Program-made: the position numbers and the translations under genes
Shown here: one piece after another, positions 11,012 to 20,693 of the stretch
Layout: each line of letters starts with the position of its first letter
Position numbering within the stretch: position 1 is the first letter of the stretch
Notes under the pieces: model-generated
Database searches by the model: none
What the model was told of the DNA's origin: nothing
Seen by the model: the letters and a program-made list of their open reading frames with translations, nothing else
Assembly (NCBI RefSeq): GCF_002849715.1
Contig: NZ_CP018863.1
Coordinates: 558,001 to 622,000 of the forward strand
Source: Arthrobacter crystallopoietes
Lineage (GTDB): Bacteria > Actinomycetota > Actinomycetes > Actinomycetales > Micrococcaceae
Length of the DNA stretch: 64,000 nucleotides
Direction: 5' to 3'

Positions 11012-13264
11012 ATGGCGGCTCGTAAATCCCCTTTTTTTGACACTGCTACAACGCTGGGCAAAATCATGGCGTTCCTTGGCATCAGTGCGCTCTGCGGCGT
11101 GCTCGCTGCCGGATTGCTGGTGCCCGCAGCGGCCGTAGCCGGTGTGGGGGCGACCTCGTCCATCGACTATTTCGACCAGCTGCCGGATGAGCTGCAGACC
11201 AGCCCGCTCTCCCAGCCCTCCAAGATCTACTCGGCGGACGGCAAGCTGATTGCCACCTTCTACGCCGAGAACCGCGTCCCGGTGACGCTGGACAAGGTCT
11301 CGGAGCACATGCAGAACGCCATCATCTCCATTGAAGATGTGCGCTACTACGAGCATGGCGGCGTGGATCCGCAGGGCATCATGCGCGCGGCCATGAGCAA
11401 CATGGCCGGCGGCGACCTGCAGGGTGCTTCCACCTTGACCATGCAGTACGTGAACAACGTGCTCATCGACGCCGGTGCTTCCGCCGGCAAGAGCGCCGAC
11501 GAACTGACCATCAGCGGCACCAAGTCCATCGGCGACAAGTTGCGCGAAGCCAAGCTGGCCATCGCCGTCGAAAAGGAATACTCCAAGGAAGAGATCCTGC
11601 AGGGCTACCTGAACATCGTGCTCTTCAGCGGCCAGACCTACGGCATTGAAGCCGCGGCGCAGACCTTCTTCGGAGTCCCGGCAGCCAAGCTGAACATCGC
11701 ACAGTCCGCCATGCTCGCGGGCATGGTGCAGTCCCCCAACTACTTCAATCCGGTGTCAAATCCGGAAGCGACCATTGAACGCCGCAACACGGTGCTGGCC
11801 GCGATGCTGAGCAACCAGAAAATCACCCAGGAAGAGTATGACAAGGCGGTGGCCTCGGACCTGGGCGTCGACCTGCAGCCGGTTCGTTCGGGCTGTGTCG
11901 CCGCGAATTTCGCCGACTACTTCTGCAGCTATGTGCAGCACGTCATCATGCAGTCTGATGCTTTCGGCGCCGACGCCACCGAGCGGTCCAAGCTGCTGGC
12001 CCGCGGCGGCCTGAAGATCCAGACCACCTTGGATTCCCGCCTCCAGAAGTCCGCCCAGGAAAACGTTGAAGAGCAGGTTCCCATGGGCGACGAGTCCGGG
12101 GCCGGTTCGGCCATGGTGACCGTGGAGCCCGGAACCGGCAAGATCCTGTCGATGGCCCAGAACACCAATTACAGTCCGGAACAAGGGGCCGAGAACACCG
12201 AGCTGAACTTCAACGTGGATGCCGACATGGGCGGCACCGCCTACGGCTTCCAGCCCGGCTCCACCATGAAGCCGTTCACCACGGTGGCGTGGCTGGAGTC
12301 CGGCCGGAAGCTGAACGATCGGATCGATGCCAGCCGCACCATGTACCCGGCCGGCTACGACTGGAACGCCAGCTGCCTGCCCGCCGGGGCCTGGTTCGAC
12401 AAGTGGGACTTCAAGAACGCAATCTCCGGCTGGGAGCGGACCATGACCGTCAGCGAAGGGCTGACGAAGTCGATCAACTCCGCCACCGCCGCGCAGGCCG
12501 CCATGCTGGATCTCTGCGATATCCGCGATGCCGCCACCCGCATGGGTGTTCATCGCGCGGTCGACGGCGAGCCGTTCGAGGTCAACAGTCCGTCGTTCGT
12601 GATCGGCGGCCAGGAAGTCGCACCGATCACCATGGCAGCGTCCTTCGCTACGTTCGCCAGCGGCGGCATCTACTGCAAGCCCATCGCGCTGACGTCGGTC
12701 AAGGATGCGCAGGGCAAGGAATACGAAGTACCCAAGGAATCCTGCGAGCGGGCCCTCTCCAAGGATGTGGCCAACGCCGTGACTATCCCGCTCGAGAACC
12801 TCGTGGCGGACAGCCCCGGCTACATGCGGCCCATGGGCTTCCCTGCCGCTGCCAAGACCGGAACCACAGACGTGTCCGAGCAGACCTGGACGGTCGGCTA
12901 CACCACCGGCCTCGCCACCGCATCGTGGGTGGGTAACTGGACCTCGTACGATTCCCTCAACAACATTCCCATCAACGGCGTTTCCCGCGACTACGTGGAC
13001 GGCGCCACCATCGCCGGCGCCCAGTGGACCGACTACATGATGGACGTTGCACCGCTTTACGAAACGAATGCGTTTGAGAACCCGCCGAACAGCATCGTGA
13101 ACCCGGCGCAGTCCCAGCCCCGGCAGTCCCAGAACAATGGCCGCGGTTCGGGCAACGGCGGATCAAACAACGACGGCGGCTCCGAGGACCGCGGCAACGG
13201 CAACAACGGCCGTGGAAACGGCGGAAACGGGAACGGTAACGGCGGCGGAAATGATGACGACTGA
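11012..13264 (+). CDS. Class A penicillin-binding protein (transglycosylase/transpeptidase)
   Basis: Bifunctional peptidoglycan synthase of 750 residues, anchored by one N-terminal membrane helix (about 18-45). The GT51 domain holds the catalytic glutamate E108 in SIEDVRYYEHGGVD and STLTMQYVNN. The transpeptidase domain holds the nucleophile S417 in GSTMK, a SIN motif near 487 and KTGT near 615. The last 70 residues are Asn/Gly-rich with no PASTA domain. The ATG was chosen because the longer frame runs back through an unrelated gene and a leaderless-type -10 box precedes this codon. A metallophosphoesterase gene follows after 2 bases. Confidence 0.95.
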   Translation: MAARKSPFFDTATTLGKIMAFLGISALCGVLAAGLLVPAAAVAGVGATSSIDYFDQLPDELQTSPLSQPSKIYSADGKLIATFYAENRVPVTLDKVSEHMQNAIISIEDVRYYEHGGVDPQGIMRAAMSNMAGGDLQGASTLTMQYVNNVLIDAGASAGKSADELTISGTKSIGDKLREAKLAIAVEKEYSKEEILQGYLNIVLFSGQTYGIEAAAQTFFGVPAAKLNIAQSAMLAGMVQSPNYFNPVSNPEATIERRNTVLAAMLSNQKITQEEYDKAVASDLGVDLQPVRSGCVAANFADYFCSYVQHVIMQSDAFGADATERSKLLARGGLKIQTTLDSRLQKSAQENVEEQVPMGDESGAGSAMVTVEPGTGKILSMAQNTNYSPEQGAENTELNFNVDADMGGTAYGFQPGSTMKPFTTVAWLESGRKLNDRIDASRTMYPAGYDWNASCLPAGAWFDKWDFKNAISGWERTMTVSEGLTKSINSATAAQAAMLDLCDIRDAATRMGVHRAVDGEPFEVNSPSFVIGGQEVAPITMAASFATFASGGIYCKPIALTSVKDAQGKEYEVPKESCERALSKDVANAVTIPLENLVADSPGYMRPMGFPAAAKTGTTDVSEQTWTVGYTTGLATASWVGNWTSYDSLNNIPINGVSRDYVDGATIAGAQWTDYMMDVAPLYETNAFENPPNSIVNPAQSQPRQSQNNGRGSGNGGSNNDGGSEDRGNGNNGRGNGGNGNGNGGGNDDD

Positions 13265-13266
13265 CC

Positions 13267-14211
13267 ATGGACGCTGAACACCTGCGCAAGCAGCTTCGCA
13301 CTGCCGGCCACGTGGCACTTGGTGTCACGGCGGCCGGCAGTGCCGCCTTTGCCTACGGCAGCCTAATTGAGCGCAACCTCTTTGGCGTCCGTGAAGAAAC
13401 CCTGGCCATCCTGCCGCCCGGACGCCGGCCGCTGAGGATCCTGCACCTTTCGGATATCCACATGACCCCCGGCCAGAAGCGGAAGCAACGGTGGCTGCGC
13501 TCCCTGTCATCCCTGGAGCCTGATCTGGTGGTCAATACCGGGGACAACCTCAGCCACCGCGAGGCCGTGGAACCGCTGCTCGAGGCACTCGCTCCCCTGC
13601 GCGACTTCCCTGGCGTCTTCGTCCCGGGCTCCAACGACTATTACGCGCCGGTACTGAAGAACCCCTTCGGCTACTTCGCAGGCCCGTCCGACCAGCCCGA
13701 GGACTACGCGGACCGGGAGCTGCCCTGGCGCCACATGCACGCCACCTTCAGCACCTCGGGCTGGATGGATCTGACCAACCGCCACCAGTCCATGGTGCTC
13801 CACGGGCTGCGGCTGGACTTCACCGGCGTCGATGACCCGCACCTTGAGCGCGACCGGTACACGGGCTATCCGCACGGTTCCTCGACCTCCGCGGAGGCAG
13901 ACCATGTGCGCATCGCCGTGGCGCATGCCCCGTACCAGCGCGTGCTGGACTACTTCACCGCCGATGATCCCGACCTCATCCTGGCCGGCCACACCCACGG
14001 CGGCCAGGTCTGCATTCCGGGCTACGGCGCCCTGGTGAGCAACTGCGACCTTCCCACGTGGCGGGCCAAGGGCCTGACGTACTGGGAGCACGCGGGCCGC
14101 AGCGTGCCGTTGAACGTCTCCGCGGGGCTGGGCACGTCCCGCATGGCGCCGGTGCGTTTTGCCTGCCGCCCGGAGGCTGTTCTGCTGACCCTCACACCCC
14201 GCTCCGCCTGA
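13267..14211 (+). CDS. Metallophosphoesterase, membrane-anchored
   Basis: A 314-residue calcineurin-like phosphoesterase with an N-terminal hydrophobic segment (about 14-34). The dimetal site motifs are in order: DIH (D63, H65), NTGDN (about 91), GSND (about 120) and GHTHGG (about 240). In the third motif the usual GNHD/E is replaced by GSND, so the metal-bridging Asn is shifted by one position, as in the YaeI/YkuE-type actinobacterial subgroup. It is almost fused to the PBP gene and probably co-transcribed. A cell-wall or lipid phosphate substrate is a guess from context. Confidence 0.9.
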   Translation: MDAEHLRKQLRTAGHVALGVTAAGSAAFAYGSLIERNLFGVREETLAILPPGRRPLRILHLSDIHMTPGQKRKQRWLRSLSSLEPDLVVNTGDNLSHREAVEPLLEALAPLRDFPGVFVPGSNDYYAPVLKNPFGYFAGPSDQPEDYADRELPWRHMHATFSTSGWMDLTNRHQSMVLHGLRLDFTGVDDPHLERDRYTGYPHGSSTSAEADHVRIAVAHAPYQRVLDYFTADDPDLILAGHTHGGQVCIPGYGALVSNCDLPTWRAKGLTYWEHAGRSVPLNVSAGLGTSRMAPVRFACRPEAVLLTLTPRSA

Positions 14212-14360
14212 CGATTACGGGAGCCGTCCAGAGGCGGCCTGACCGCCGCAGACGGTGTGTCCAGCGTCACCGGCTCCCCGATTTCAGCTTTCGGCCCTTC
14301 TCCGCTATTCTTGAACAGTTGCTTTTGCTGCTGTGGACAACGACGGCGGAGCAAAGGTTT

Positions 14361-14435
<75 letters not shown>

Positions 14436-14450
14436 GAAACCAGCAGGAAA

Positions 14451-14490
14451 GGCCTCCGGCCGGCAGCAATGCCAGGCCGGGGGCCTTTCT
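14451..14490 (+). terminator. Terminator after tRNA-Pro
   Basis: An 11-bp stem (14451-14461 with 14475-14485, one mismatch region) followed by TTTCTTCTT. Confidence 0.85.
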
Positions 14491-14536
14491 TCTTGCCAGC
14501 TTGATCTTTCGGCCAAATACACAAAGTATTGGTTGC

Positions 14537-15694
14537 ATGGGTGCAACTGAGCGCAAGGCAATCATCATCGGAGCCGGAATCGGCGGCCTGGCCACAGCCT
14601 TGGCCTTGCAGAACACGGACTGGAAGGTCCACGTGCTGGAACGCTCCGGCACCCTGTCCCCTTCGGGCACCGGCCTGTCCCTCTGGCCCAACGCCCTGGC
14701 CGCCTTGGAACGGCTCGGCGTCCTGGACGAGGTGCTGGCGGCCGCCGTTCCGGTCCGCGGCGACGTGCTGGACATGGACGGCAACCCGATCATGCTGCTA
14801 GAGCAGCTGGACGTCCGGCGCCGTTACGGTCTGCCCATCCAGATGATCCACCGCGCGGACCTCACCGCCATTCTGGCCAAGCCGCTGGCGGTCAACACGG
14901 TGCACCTGGGCCTCAACGCCGTCGGCTTCCAACCCGGATTTCCCAGAAGCACTGTCGAACTCGACAACGGCGGCCGGCAGAGCGCCGAACTGGTGGTCGG
15001 CGCGGAGGGGCTCTACTCGGTGGTCCGCCCCGCCTTGATCGGCCGGGATAAACCGCGCAGCTCGGGAACCACGGCCTTCCGCGGCGTATGCGATGCAGCG
15101 GGGCTAGACCTCGATTCCGTCCCGTGGGGCGAAATGTGGGGAGACGGCGGCGTTTTCGGTGCCACTCCCCTCTCCGGAAACCGCATCTACTGGTACGCCA
15201 CCGCGCCCAACGAAGAGCTGGCAGCCGCCGGCCAGGACGGGTGGAAGATGACGGCGATCGAAAACTTCGCCCACTGGCACCCCGGTATCGAGTCAGTCCT
15301 GGACAAAACCGAGGAAAGCGCCATCATTGCGCACGAGCTATTTGACCGGAAGCCGGAGCCAGTCTGGTCCGGGCGTTCGGCCACGCTGGTCGGCGACGCG
15401 GCCCACCCCATGCTTCCCTTCCTCGGACAGGGCGCCTGCCAGGCGCTGGAAGACGCCGTCGCGCTGGCAGACGCGCTGGCGGGCAAGGATTCCATTGCGG
15501 ACGGTTTGGTGGAATACGAATCGATCCGGGCGCCGCGCGCCAACGAAATAGTGGAACGCTCACGGTCCATGGCGCGCCTGGCCCAGCTGGACTCCGCGCC
15601 GCTACGCAAGGCACGCAACACCACCATGCGGCTGCTGCCCAAGGCCCTGCGGCTCCGGCGTCTCGACGCCGTGGTGGGCTACGAGGGGCATTGA
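14537..15694 (+). CDS. FAD-dependent monooxygenase/oxidoreductase
   Basis: Aromatic-hydroxylase-type flavoprotein of 385 residues. The N-terminal Rossmann motif is IIGAGIGGLATAL, with the acidic ribose-binding residue in VLER. The FAD-proximal motif GDAAHPMLPFLGQGACQALEDA lies near residue 290. Family members hydroxylate aromatic compounds with NAD(P)H and oxygen; the substrate is unknown. The ATG giving MGATERK begins exactly at the Rossmann fold. No Shine-Dalgarno is evident. It stands alone after the tRNA terminator. Confidence 0.9.
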   Translation: MGATERKAIIIGAGIGGLATALALQNTDWKVHVLERSGTLSPSGTGLSLWPNALAALERLGVLDEVLAAAVPVRGDVLDMDGNPIMLLEQLDVRRRYGLPIQMIHRADLTAILAKPLAVNTVHLGLNAVGFQPGFPRSTVELDNGGRQSAELVVGAEGLYSVVRPALIGRDKPRSSGTTAFRGVCDAAGLDLDSVPWGEMWGDGGVFGATPLSGNRIYWYATAPNEELAAAGQDGWKMTAIENFAHWHPGIESVLDKTEESAIIAHELFDRKPEPVWSGRSATLVGDAAHPMLPFLGQGACQALEDAVALADALAGKDSIADGLVEYESIRAPRANEIVERSRSMARLAQLDSAPLRKARNTTMRLLPKALRLRRLDAVVGYEGH

Positions 15695-15754
15695 CTTACC
15701 TGCCGGTCCGTACTGCAATGGCTTAAAGGGCTGTGCAGTTAGGAGGTCCCGGCC

Positions 15755-16432
15755 ATGAACCTGACGGACTACGGTCAACTGCTGCTTGCGGGCATGGCCG
15801 TCGTCGCCATCCTCACGGCGACCACGTGGGCTGCCGGGCGGGGAATCGACCGTCCGGATGACCTGGACAATACCTTCTGGTACGCCTTTGCCGGCCTCTC
15901 CTGCGCCCTGACGCTCGTCTTTCTGGCCTCGGCCCTCAGCGCCACCGCGGCGTCGGTCCTGATGGCCCTGCTGCTGCTGACGCTGGTGCCGGCAGGCCTG
16001 CACTTGCGCCGCCGGTGGCTGGCGGGCAGCCAGGCTGCGGGTACAAATGCCGCAGCGCCCTTGGCTGCACAGCATGATGCGCTGATCAAGCGGTGGCTGC
16101 AGTACGAGCTGGATCCGGCCGCCGCGGCCGCTGCCCCGGCTCTGAGCGACGCCGCCAATCCTGCAACTGCGGCGATGCTGCGCGGGATGCGGCGTGCCGA
16201 ACTGCTGCGGCCTGAAAGAGGGCTGCAAGGAACAGGCGGATTCGGCCGTGGCAGCGAGGAGCTGGTGGCCTATGCCAGGGCTGTAACCGAATTCGGGCGG
16301 CTGCTCGCCGCCGCCGAGCGGGAGGCCGGAGTGACGGCTGACGAGGCGGCACACGTAATTGCCCGCCCCGTCAGCGAGCCTGGACCTGCAGGCCGCGTTC
16401 TGCCTGTGGTCAGGAGAACTGCCGGCCAGTGA
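15755..16432 (+). CDS. Hypothetical membrane protein
   Basis: Not recognised. The 225-residue product has three hydrophobic segments in the first 90 residues (around 8-28, 45-63 and 65-85), then a cytoplasmic Ala/Arg-rich helical region with no motif I know. The ATG has a strong AGGAGG at 8-base spacing, which supports a real gene. Its 3' end overlaps the convergent purC by 23 bases, with no terminator between them. Confidence 0.7.
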   Translation: MNLTDYGQLLLAGMAVVAILTATTWAAGRGIDRPDDLDNTFWYAFAGLSCALTLVFLASALSATAASVLMALLLLTLVPAGLHLRRRWLAGSQAAGTNAAAPLAAQHDALIKRWLQYELDPAAAAAAPALSDAANPATAAMLRGMRRAELLRPERGLQGTGGFGRGSEELVAYARAVTEFGRLLAAAEREAGVTADEAAHVIARPVSEPGPAGRVLPVVRRTAGQ

Positions 16433-17372
16433 GCCGCTCGTACGCCTCTACATAGCGGGCCCGGGTCTTCTCCACAATGTCCTCCGGCAGGGCCGGCGGC
16501 GGTGTGTCCGATGACTTGTCCCAGCCGGATTCCTCGGAGGTGAGCCAGTCCCGGACAAACTGCTTGTCGAAGGACGGCTGGGCCTGCCCGGGCGCATAAG
16601 TGGCCGCGTCCCAGAAGCGGGAGGAATCCGGTGTCAGGACCTCGTCGCCCAGGGTGATCTCCCCGGTTTCCGGATCCATCCCGAACTCCACCTTGGTATC
16701 AGCCAGGATGATGCCCCGTTCGCGGGCGATCTCCTCGGCGCGGCGGTAGATCTCCAGCGTCTTCTTGCTCAGCTGCGCGGCGATATCGTCGCCCACCATG
16801 GACACCACGGCGTCGTATGTAATGTTCTCGTCGTGTTCGCCCACTTCGGCCTTGGCCGAGGGCGTGAAGATGGCCGGCTCCAGGCGGGAACCGTCCACCA
16901 GCCCCTCGGGCAGCCGGATGGCGCAGACCGTGCGGGACTCGCGGTACTCCGCCAGGCCGGAGCCGGTGAGGTAGCCGCGGGCGATGCATTCCACCGGGAA
17001 CATGTCCAGCTTCTTGCAGACCATCGCGCGGCCGGCAACGGCCTCGGGGACGTCGGTGGACACTACATGGTTGGCCACGCCCTGAAGCTGCTCGAACCAC
17101 CACAGGCTCAGCTGGGTCAGGACCCGTCCCTTGTCCGGAATCGGCGTACTCAGCACATGGTCGTACGCGCTGATCCGGTCGCTGGCCACGACCAGCACTG
17201 TCTGCGCATCATCCATCGGATCCGGCAGCCGGTGCCGCGCCGCGGACTTGTTGTTGTTGTTGTTCTGTGCGGAGCCCTCGGCCGGCTGCGCGGGAATATA
17301 CAGGTCGCGCACCTTGCCGGAGTACACGTGGGTCCAGCCGGGCAGCTCCAGGTGTTCGGGGTTGAAATTCAT
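16410..17372 (-). CDS. purC: SAICAR synthetase
   Basis: Phosphoribosylaminoimidazole-succinocarboxamide synthase: joins CAIR and aspartate with ATP in purine synthesis. The 320-residue protein has the opening VYSGKVRDLY, VLVVASDRISAYDHV near residue 60, PVECIARGYLTGSG near 130, and a C-terminal DKQFVRDWL. Between the first two motifs sits an unusual hydrophilic insert of about 25 residues with a run of five asparagines, encoded by an AAC repeat. The ATG overlaps the purD stop by 4 bases (ATGA), so the genes are coupled. Confidence 0.95.
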   Translation of the reverse strand: MNFNPEHLELPGWTHVYSGKVRDLYIPAQPAEGSAQNNNNNKSAARHRLPDPMDDAQTVLVVASDRISAYDHVLSTPIPDKGRVLTQLSLWWFEQLQGVANHVVSTDVPEAVAGRAMVCKKLDMFPVECIARGYLTGSGLAEYRESRTVCAIRLPEGLVDGSRLEPAIFTPSAKAEVGEHDENITYDAVVSMVGDDIAAQLSKKTLEIYRRAEEIARERGIILADTKVEFGMDPETGEITLGDEVLTPDSSRFWDAATYAPGQAQPSFDKQFVRDWLTSEESGWDKSSDTPPPALPEDIVEKTRARYVEAYERLTGRQFS

Positions 17373-18679
17373 GCCAGATCCTTTGCTGCTGTTTCGTTTC
17401 GCTGGCCGGGCAGGACGATCTCGCCGTTGGCCGCCTTAAGTCCGATGTCCGTGCGGTGCTGTGAGCCGTCCAGGTGGATCAGTTCCACTCCGTCGTAGGC
17501 TTTTTCCCTCGCCTCCACCAGGTCTTCACCCAGGGCGACGACGGCGAGCACCCGCCCGCCGGCGCTGACCACCTTGCGGTGCTCATCCAGTGCGGTGCCC
17601 GCGTGGATCACGTGCACGTCCTCGAGTGCGTTGGCCTTCTTCAGGCCGCGGACCCGGTCACCCGTCCGGGGCTTGCCCGGGTAGTTCTCCGAAGCGACAA
17701 CCACGGTCACGGCGCTGCGCTTGGACCAGTTCAGCTGTTCGGACGGGTCCAGCTCGCCCTTGGCCGCGGCGAGCAGCAGCCCGCCCAGCGGAGTGCGCAG
17801 CCTTGCCAGCACGGCCTGGGTCTCGGGGTCACCGAAGCGCGCGTTGAATTCGATCACGCGCAGGCCGCGGCTGGTCACGGCCAGGCCGCAGAACAGGACG
17901 CCGACAAAGGGCGTGCCGCGGTTGGCCATCTCGGTGATCGTCGGCATCGCCACGCGCGCCATGACCTCGTCCACGAAGCCGCGCGGCAGCCACTCCAGCG
18001 GCGTGTAGGCGCCCATGCCGCCGGTGTTCGGACCTTCGTCGCCGTCGTAAATCCGTTTGAAGTCCTGCGCCGGCACCAGCGGAACGGCCCGCTCGCCGTC
18101 GGAAATCACAAAGAGGGAGACCTCCGGGCCATCCAGGTATTCCTCGATCACCACTTCCCCGCCGGCGTCGAAGCAGGACTGCGCATGGGCCAGGGCCTCG
18201 TCGCGGTCCTCGGTGACCACCACGCCCTTGCCCGCGGCCAGACCGTCATCCTTAACCACATAGGGGGCGCCGAAGATGTCGAGCGCCGCGGCGGCTTCCT
18301 CCGCGTTGACGGCTACCCTGGCCATCGCGGTGGGCACGTTGGCCGCGGCCATGATCTGCTTGGCGAACGCCTTGGAGCCCTCAAGCCGGGCCGCTTCCTT
18401 ACTCGGCCCGAAGACCGGAATGCCGGCTTCCCGCAACGGATCCGCCACGCCGGCCGCCAGCGGGGCCTCCGGTCCGATGACCACCAGGTCCGACTCCAGC
18501 CGCTGCGCGAGCGCCAGCACTGCTGCCGGGTCATTGGCGTCAATGTCGTAGGTGGGCACTATCTGCGCGATGCCCGCGTTTCCGGGCGCTGCATGCACCT
18601 CGGTCACGTAGGGGTCGGTCAGCAGGGCTCGGACAATTGCGTGCTCGCGGCCGCCGGGGCCAATCACAAGTACCTTCAC
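17369..18679 (-). CDS. purD: Phosphoribosylamine-glycine ligase (GAR synthetase)
   Basis: ATP-grasp ligase joining phosphoribosylamine and glycine, second step of purine synthesis. The 436-residue protein begins with [13 protein letters not shown], has the loop [17 protein letters not shown] near 110, [13 protein letters not shown] near 190 and [12 protein letters not shown] near 285. The GTG start is set by homology of [17 protein letters not shown] -10 box ends 8 bases upstream with no Shine-Dalgarno, so translation is probably leaderless or nearly so. It is divergent from the asparaginase gene and first in a purD-purC operon. Confidence 0.96.
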   Translation of the reverse strand: MKVLVIGPGGREHAIVRALLTDPYVTEVHAAPGNAGIAQIVPTYDIDANDPAAVLALAQRLESDLVVIGPEAPLAAGVADPLREAGIPVFGPSKEAARLEGSKAFAKQIMAAANVPTAMARVAVNAEEAAAALDIFGAPYVVKDDGLAAGKGVVVTEDRDEALAHAQSCFDAGGEVVIEEYLDGPEVSLFVISDGERAVPLVPAQDFKRIYDGDEGPNTGGMGAYTPLEWLPRGFVDEVMARVAMPTITEMANRGTPFVGVLFCGLAVTSRGLRVIEFNARFGDPETQAVLARLRTPLGGLLLAAAKGELDPSEQLNWSKRSAVTVVVASENYPGKPRTGDRVRGLKKANALEDVHVIHAGTALDEHRKVVSAGGRVLAVVALGEDLVEAREKAYDGVELIHLDGSQHRTDIGLKAANGEIVLPGQRNETAAKDLA

Positions 18680-18687
18680 AACGTCTA

Positions 18688-18693
18688 AGCGTA
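18688..18693 (-). promoter_or_regulatory. -10 box for purD-purC
   Basis: TACGCT on the minus strand, 8 bases before the GTG of purD. Confidence 0.45.
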
Positions 18694-18745
18694 CTGGGCG
18701 GGAGCGCGGTGCCCGAAGTTGTTTCAGCCGGCCTAAGCCGCCACC

Positions 18746-18751
18746 TAGACT
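18746..18751 (+). promoter_or_regulatory. -10 box for the asparaginase gene
   Basis: TAGACT, 7 bases before the ATG and with no Shine-Dalgarno. Leaderless-type promoter. Confidence 0.55.
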
Positions 18752-18758
18752 TAGGGGC

Positions 18759-19763
18759 ATGCCCGAAACCTTTAAAGCTGCCGACGCCGTCGAACTGGCA
18801 GTCGTGGAACGCAATGGCTTCATCGAGTCCCGCCACCTGGGCTCGGCCGTCGTGATGGCCGCGGACGGTTCCGTGGTCACCGAGCTCGGCGACATCGGCG
18901 CGCCGATCTTCCCGCGCTCCGCGCTCAAGCCCTTCCAGGCCCTTGCCTCGATGCAGTCCGGCGTCCCGCTGCGCGGCGTCCAGGTGGCCCTGGCCTGCGC
19001 GAGCCATACCGGTTCGCTGGAACATATGGACGTGGTCAACGGCATGCTCAAGGCCGCGGACCTCACGGACGAAGACCTCCAGTGCCCGGCCGCCTGGCCG
19101 CAGGACGAGACGGCGCGGGGCTGGCTGGTGCGCACCGACCGCGGCCGGCAGCGTGTCGCGTTCAACTGTTCCGGCAAGCACGCCGGGTTCCTGTGGGCCT
19201 GTGCGGAAAACGGCTGGGACACCAAGACGTACCTGGATCCGAACCACCCGCTGCAGCGCCGCGTGATGGAGATCATCGAGGAGTACACCGGCGAGCGGAT
19301 CTCCCATCTGGCCACGGACGGCTGCGGCGCCCCGGTGCCTGCCGTGTCGCTGACCGGGCTGGCGCGCGCCGTCGGCAAGCTGGCCAAGGCCCCCTCGGAC
19401 AAGAACGCGGATGCCCGCGCGGCCACGATCGCCACCGCGATGGTGGACTACCCCTGGGCGGTCCAGGGCCACGGCACGGAAAACACCGTAGTCATGGAGG
19501 ACCTGGAGATCATCGCCAAGCTCGGCGCCGAAGGCGTCATGGTGATGGGTACCGACACGGGCGTCTCCGTTGCGGTGAAGATTCTCGACGGCGGCGCCCG
19601 GGCAGCGTCGCTGATTGGGCTCACGCTGCTGGCTGCCGCCGGCGCCCTCGACGCGGAGAAGGTCGGCCCGGTCCTGGAGAAAGTGGTCAAACCCGTGCTC
19701 GGCGGCGGCGAACCGGTGGGCCGGATCCGGCTCGCTGCTCCGGTGATGGCGCTGCTGGACTAA
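18759..19763 (+). CDS. Asparaginase, Rhizobium AsnII family
   Basis: Predicted to hydrolyse L-asparagine to aspartate and ammonia. The 334-residue protein belongs to the Asparaginase_II family (R. etli thermolabile type), which is unrelated to E. coli AnsA/B. Signatures are [13 protein letters not shown] near residue 50, [13 protein letters not shown] near 80, [10 protein letters not shown] near 140 and DGCGAPVPA near 188. The SGKH and conserved Cys/Ser residues lie in the active site of the family. It heads a plus-strand group with the sterol-carrier-like gene 23 bases downstream. Confidence 0.92.
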   Translation: MPETFKAADAVELAVVERNGFIESRHLGSAVVMAADGSVVTELGDIGAPIFPRSALKPFQALASMQSGVPLRGVQVALACASHTGSLEHMDVVNGMLKAADLTDEDLQCPAAWPQDETARGWLVRTDRGRQRVAFNCSGKHAGFLWACAENGWDTKTYLDPNHPLQRRVMEIIEEYTGERISHLATDGCGAPVPAVSLTGLARAVGKLAKAPSDKNADARAATIATAMVDYPWAVQGHGTENTVVMEDLEIIAKLGAEGVMVMGTDTGVSVAVKILDGGARAASLIGLTLLAAAGALDAEKVGPVLEKVVKPVLGGGEPVGRIRLAAPVMALLD

Positions 19764-19786
19764 ACCGGCCGGGAAGCGAAGAAAAC

Positions 19787-20173
19787 ATGGGATTACGACG
19801 GCGGATCGCAGCTGCCGAAGGCCACGTCGCCCTGAGCGCGTGGCTGGGCGGGGCAACGGACCGCAAAACGACCGCAACGGCCGTGCGGTTTTCGCTCGAG
19901 GAACTGGCGGAGCGCGCGCCGGGCAACAGCGTGGAAGTGCGCGTACCGCCGTTCGGCGTTACCCAGTGCATCGAGGGCCCGCGGCACACCCGCGGCACCC
20001 CGCCCAATGTGGTGGAATGCGACGGCGCCACCTGGCTGGGGCTGGTGACCGGCGCCGAGAACTGGAGCACCGCCGTCGAAAGTGGAAAGGTCTCTGCCTC
20101 GGGACTGCGGGCGGAACTGGCGGAGCTCCTGCCGCTCTTCGCTCCGGACCACGGCGCCACCGGCAGCCGGTAG
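19787..20173 (+). CDS. Sterol-carrier-like family protein
   Basis: A 128-residue protein matching the small actinobacterial sterol carrier (SCP-2-like) family, recognised from [19 protein letters not shown] and [11 protein letters not shown] in the middle and SASGLRAEL near the end. These proteins often lie beside purF in actinobacteria, as here, but no function is established. The start was chosen at the ATG after the asparaginase stop. Longer readings in this frame run antisense-like through that gene. Confidence 0.82.
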   Translation: MGLRRRIAAAEGHVALSAWLGGATDRKTTATAVRFSLEELAERAPGNSVEVRVPPFGVTQCIEGPRHTRGTPPNVVECDGATWLGLVTGAENWSTAVESGKVSASGLRAELAELLPLFAPDHGATGSR

Positions 20174-20176
20174 GCT
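20171..20176 (+). promoter_or_regulatory. -10 box overlapping the stop of the sterol-carrier-like gene
   Basis: TAGGCT, 6 bases before the next ATG. It includes the TAG stop codon of the upstream gene. Confidence 0.4.
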
Positions 20177-20182
20177 TGAAGC

Positions 20183-20539
20183 ATGAGTTCCGAGCACGTT
20201 CCCGCTGAACCAGCCGAGCCCCGCGAGCCGGCCGGATCCAGTACCCCCAACCGTCGCGAGGTGCGGCTGCGCCGCGCACCCAAATTCGGACCCTTCATGG
20301 GCGCCGGAATTGTCCTCGGTATCATCGTGGCCGCCATTTCCGCCTACACAGGCCCGGAAAACGCGGAGTTCACGCGCAGCTCAATTTTCGGTTTCCTGGC
20401 CGTACTCTTCGGCATCGCCGGCATGCTCCTCGGCGCCCTGGTGGTCCTGGTGGTGGACCGGATCAGCATCAAGCGCAGCGAGAAAATGATGGCCGTGGAA
20501 ACCCCGGAACAGGCCGACCCGGAACAAGAAGAGGACTGA
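20183..20539 (+). CDS. Small two-helix membrane protein
   Basis: A 118-residue protein of unknown function. A hydrophilic Pro/Glu-rich N-terminus (1-35) is followed by two membrane helices (about 38-57 and 69-91) and an acidic C-terminal tail. It resembles uncharacterised actinobacterial membrane proteins found beside purF, but I cannot name a domain. It lacks a Shine-Dalgarno and is preceded by a leaderless-type -10 box. Confidence 0.78.
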   Translation: MSSEHVPAEPAEPREPAGSSTPNRREVRLRRAPKFGPFMGAGIVLGIIVAAISAYTGPENAEFTRSSIFGFLAVLFGIAGMLLGALVVLVVDRISIKRSEKMMAVETPEQADPEQEED

Positions 20540-20681
20540 GCCGGATTTAGCGACCTGCGGGCCGAATCCACAGTTCTTCCACAGTGCCGTTGCTCACGCT
20601 GGACCGCTCCGGCCCCAAGGACGGCGCGCCCGGCCGATGGTGGTTGCCGTAATCCGTTGCCCGGGTCCGTTATTAGCGTGA

Positions 20682-20687
20682 GACAAT
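20682..20687 (+). promoter_or_regulatory. -10 box for purF-purM
   Basis: GACAAT, 6 bases before the GTG start of purF, with no Shine-Dalgarno. First base differs from TANNNT. Confidence 0.4.
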
Positions 20688-20693
20688 ACTGGG

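Noticed and set aside
14219..14278. GGGAGCCG/CGGCTCCC repeat after the metallophosphoesterase gene
   Set aside because: Arms are 44 bases apart and lack a T-run; too weak to call a terminator, though a branched structure is possible.
18679..19435. N-terminal extension of purD by about 250 codons
   Set aside because: It would run antisense through the asparaginase gene. GAR synthetases start at [10 protein letters not shown], which is the GTG chosen.
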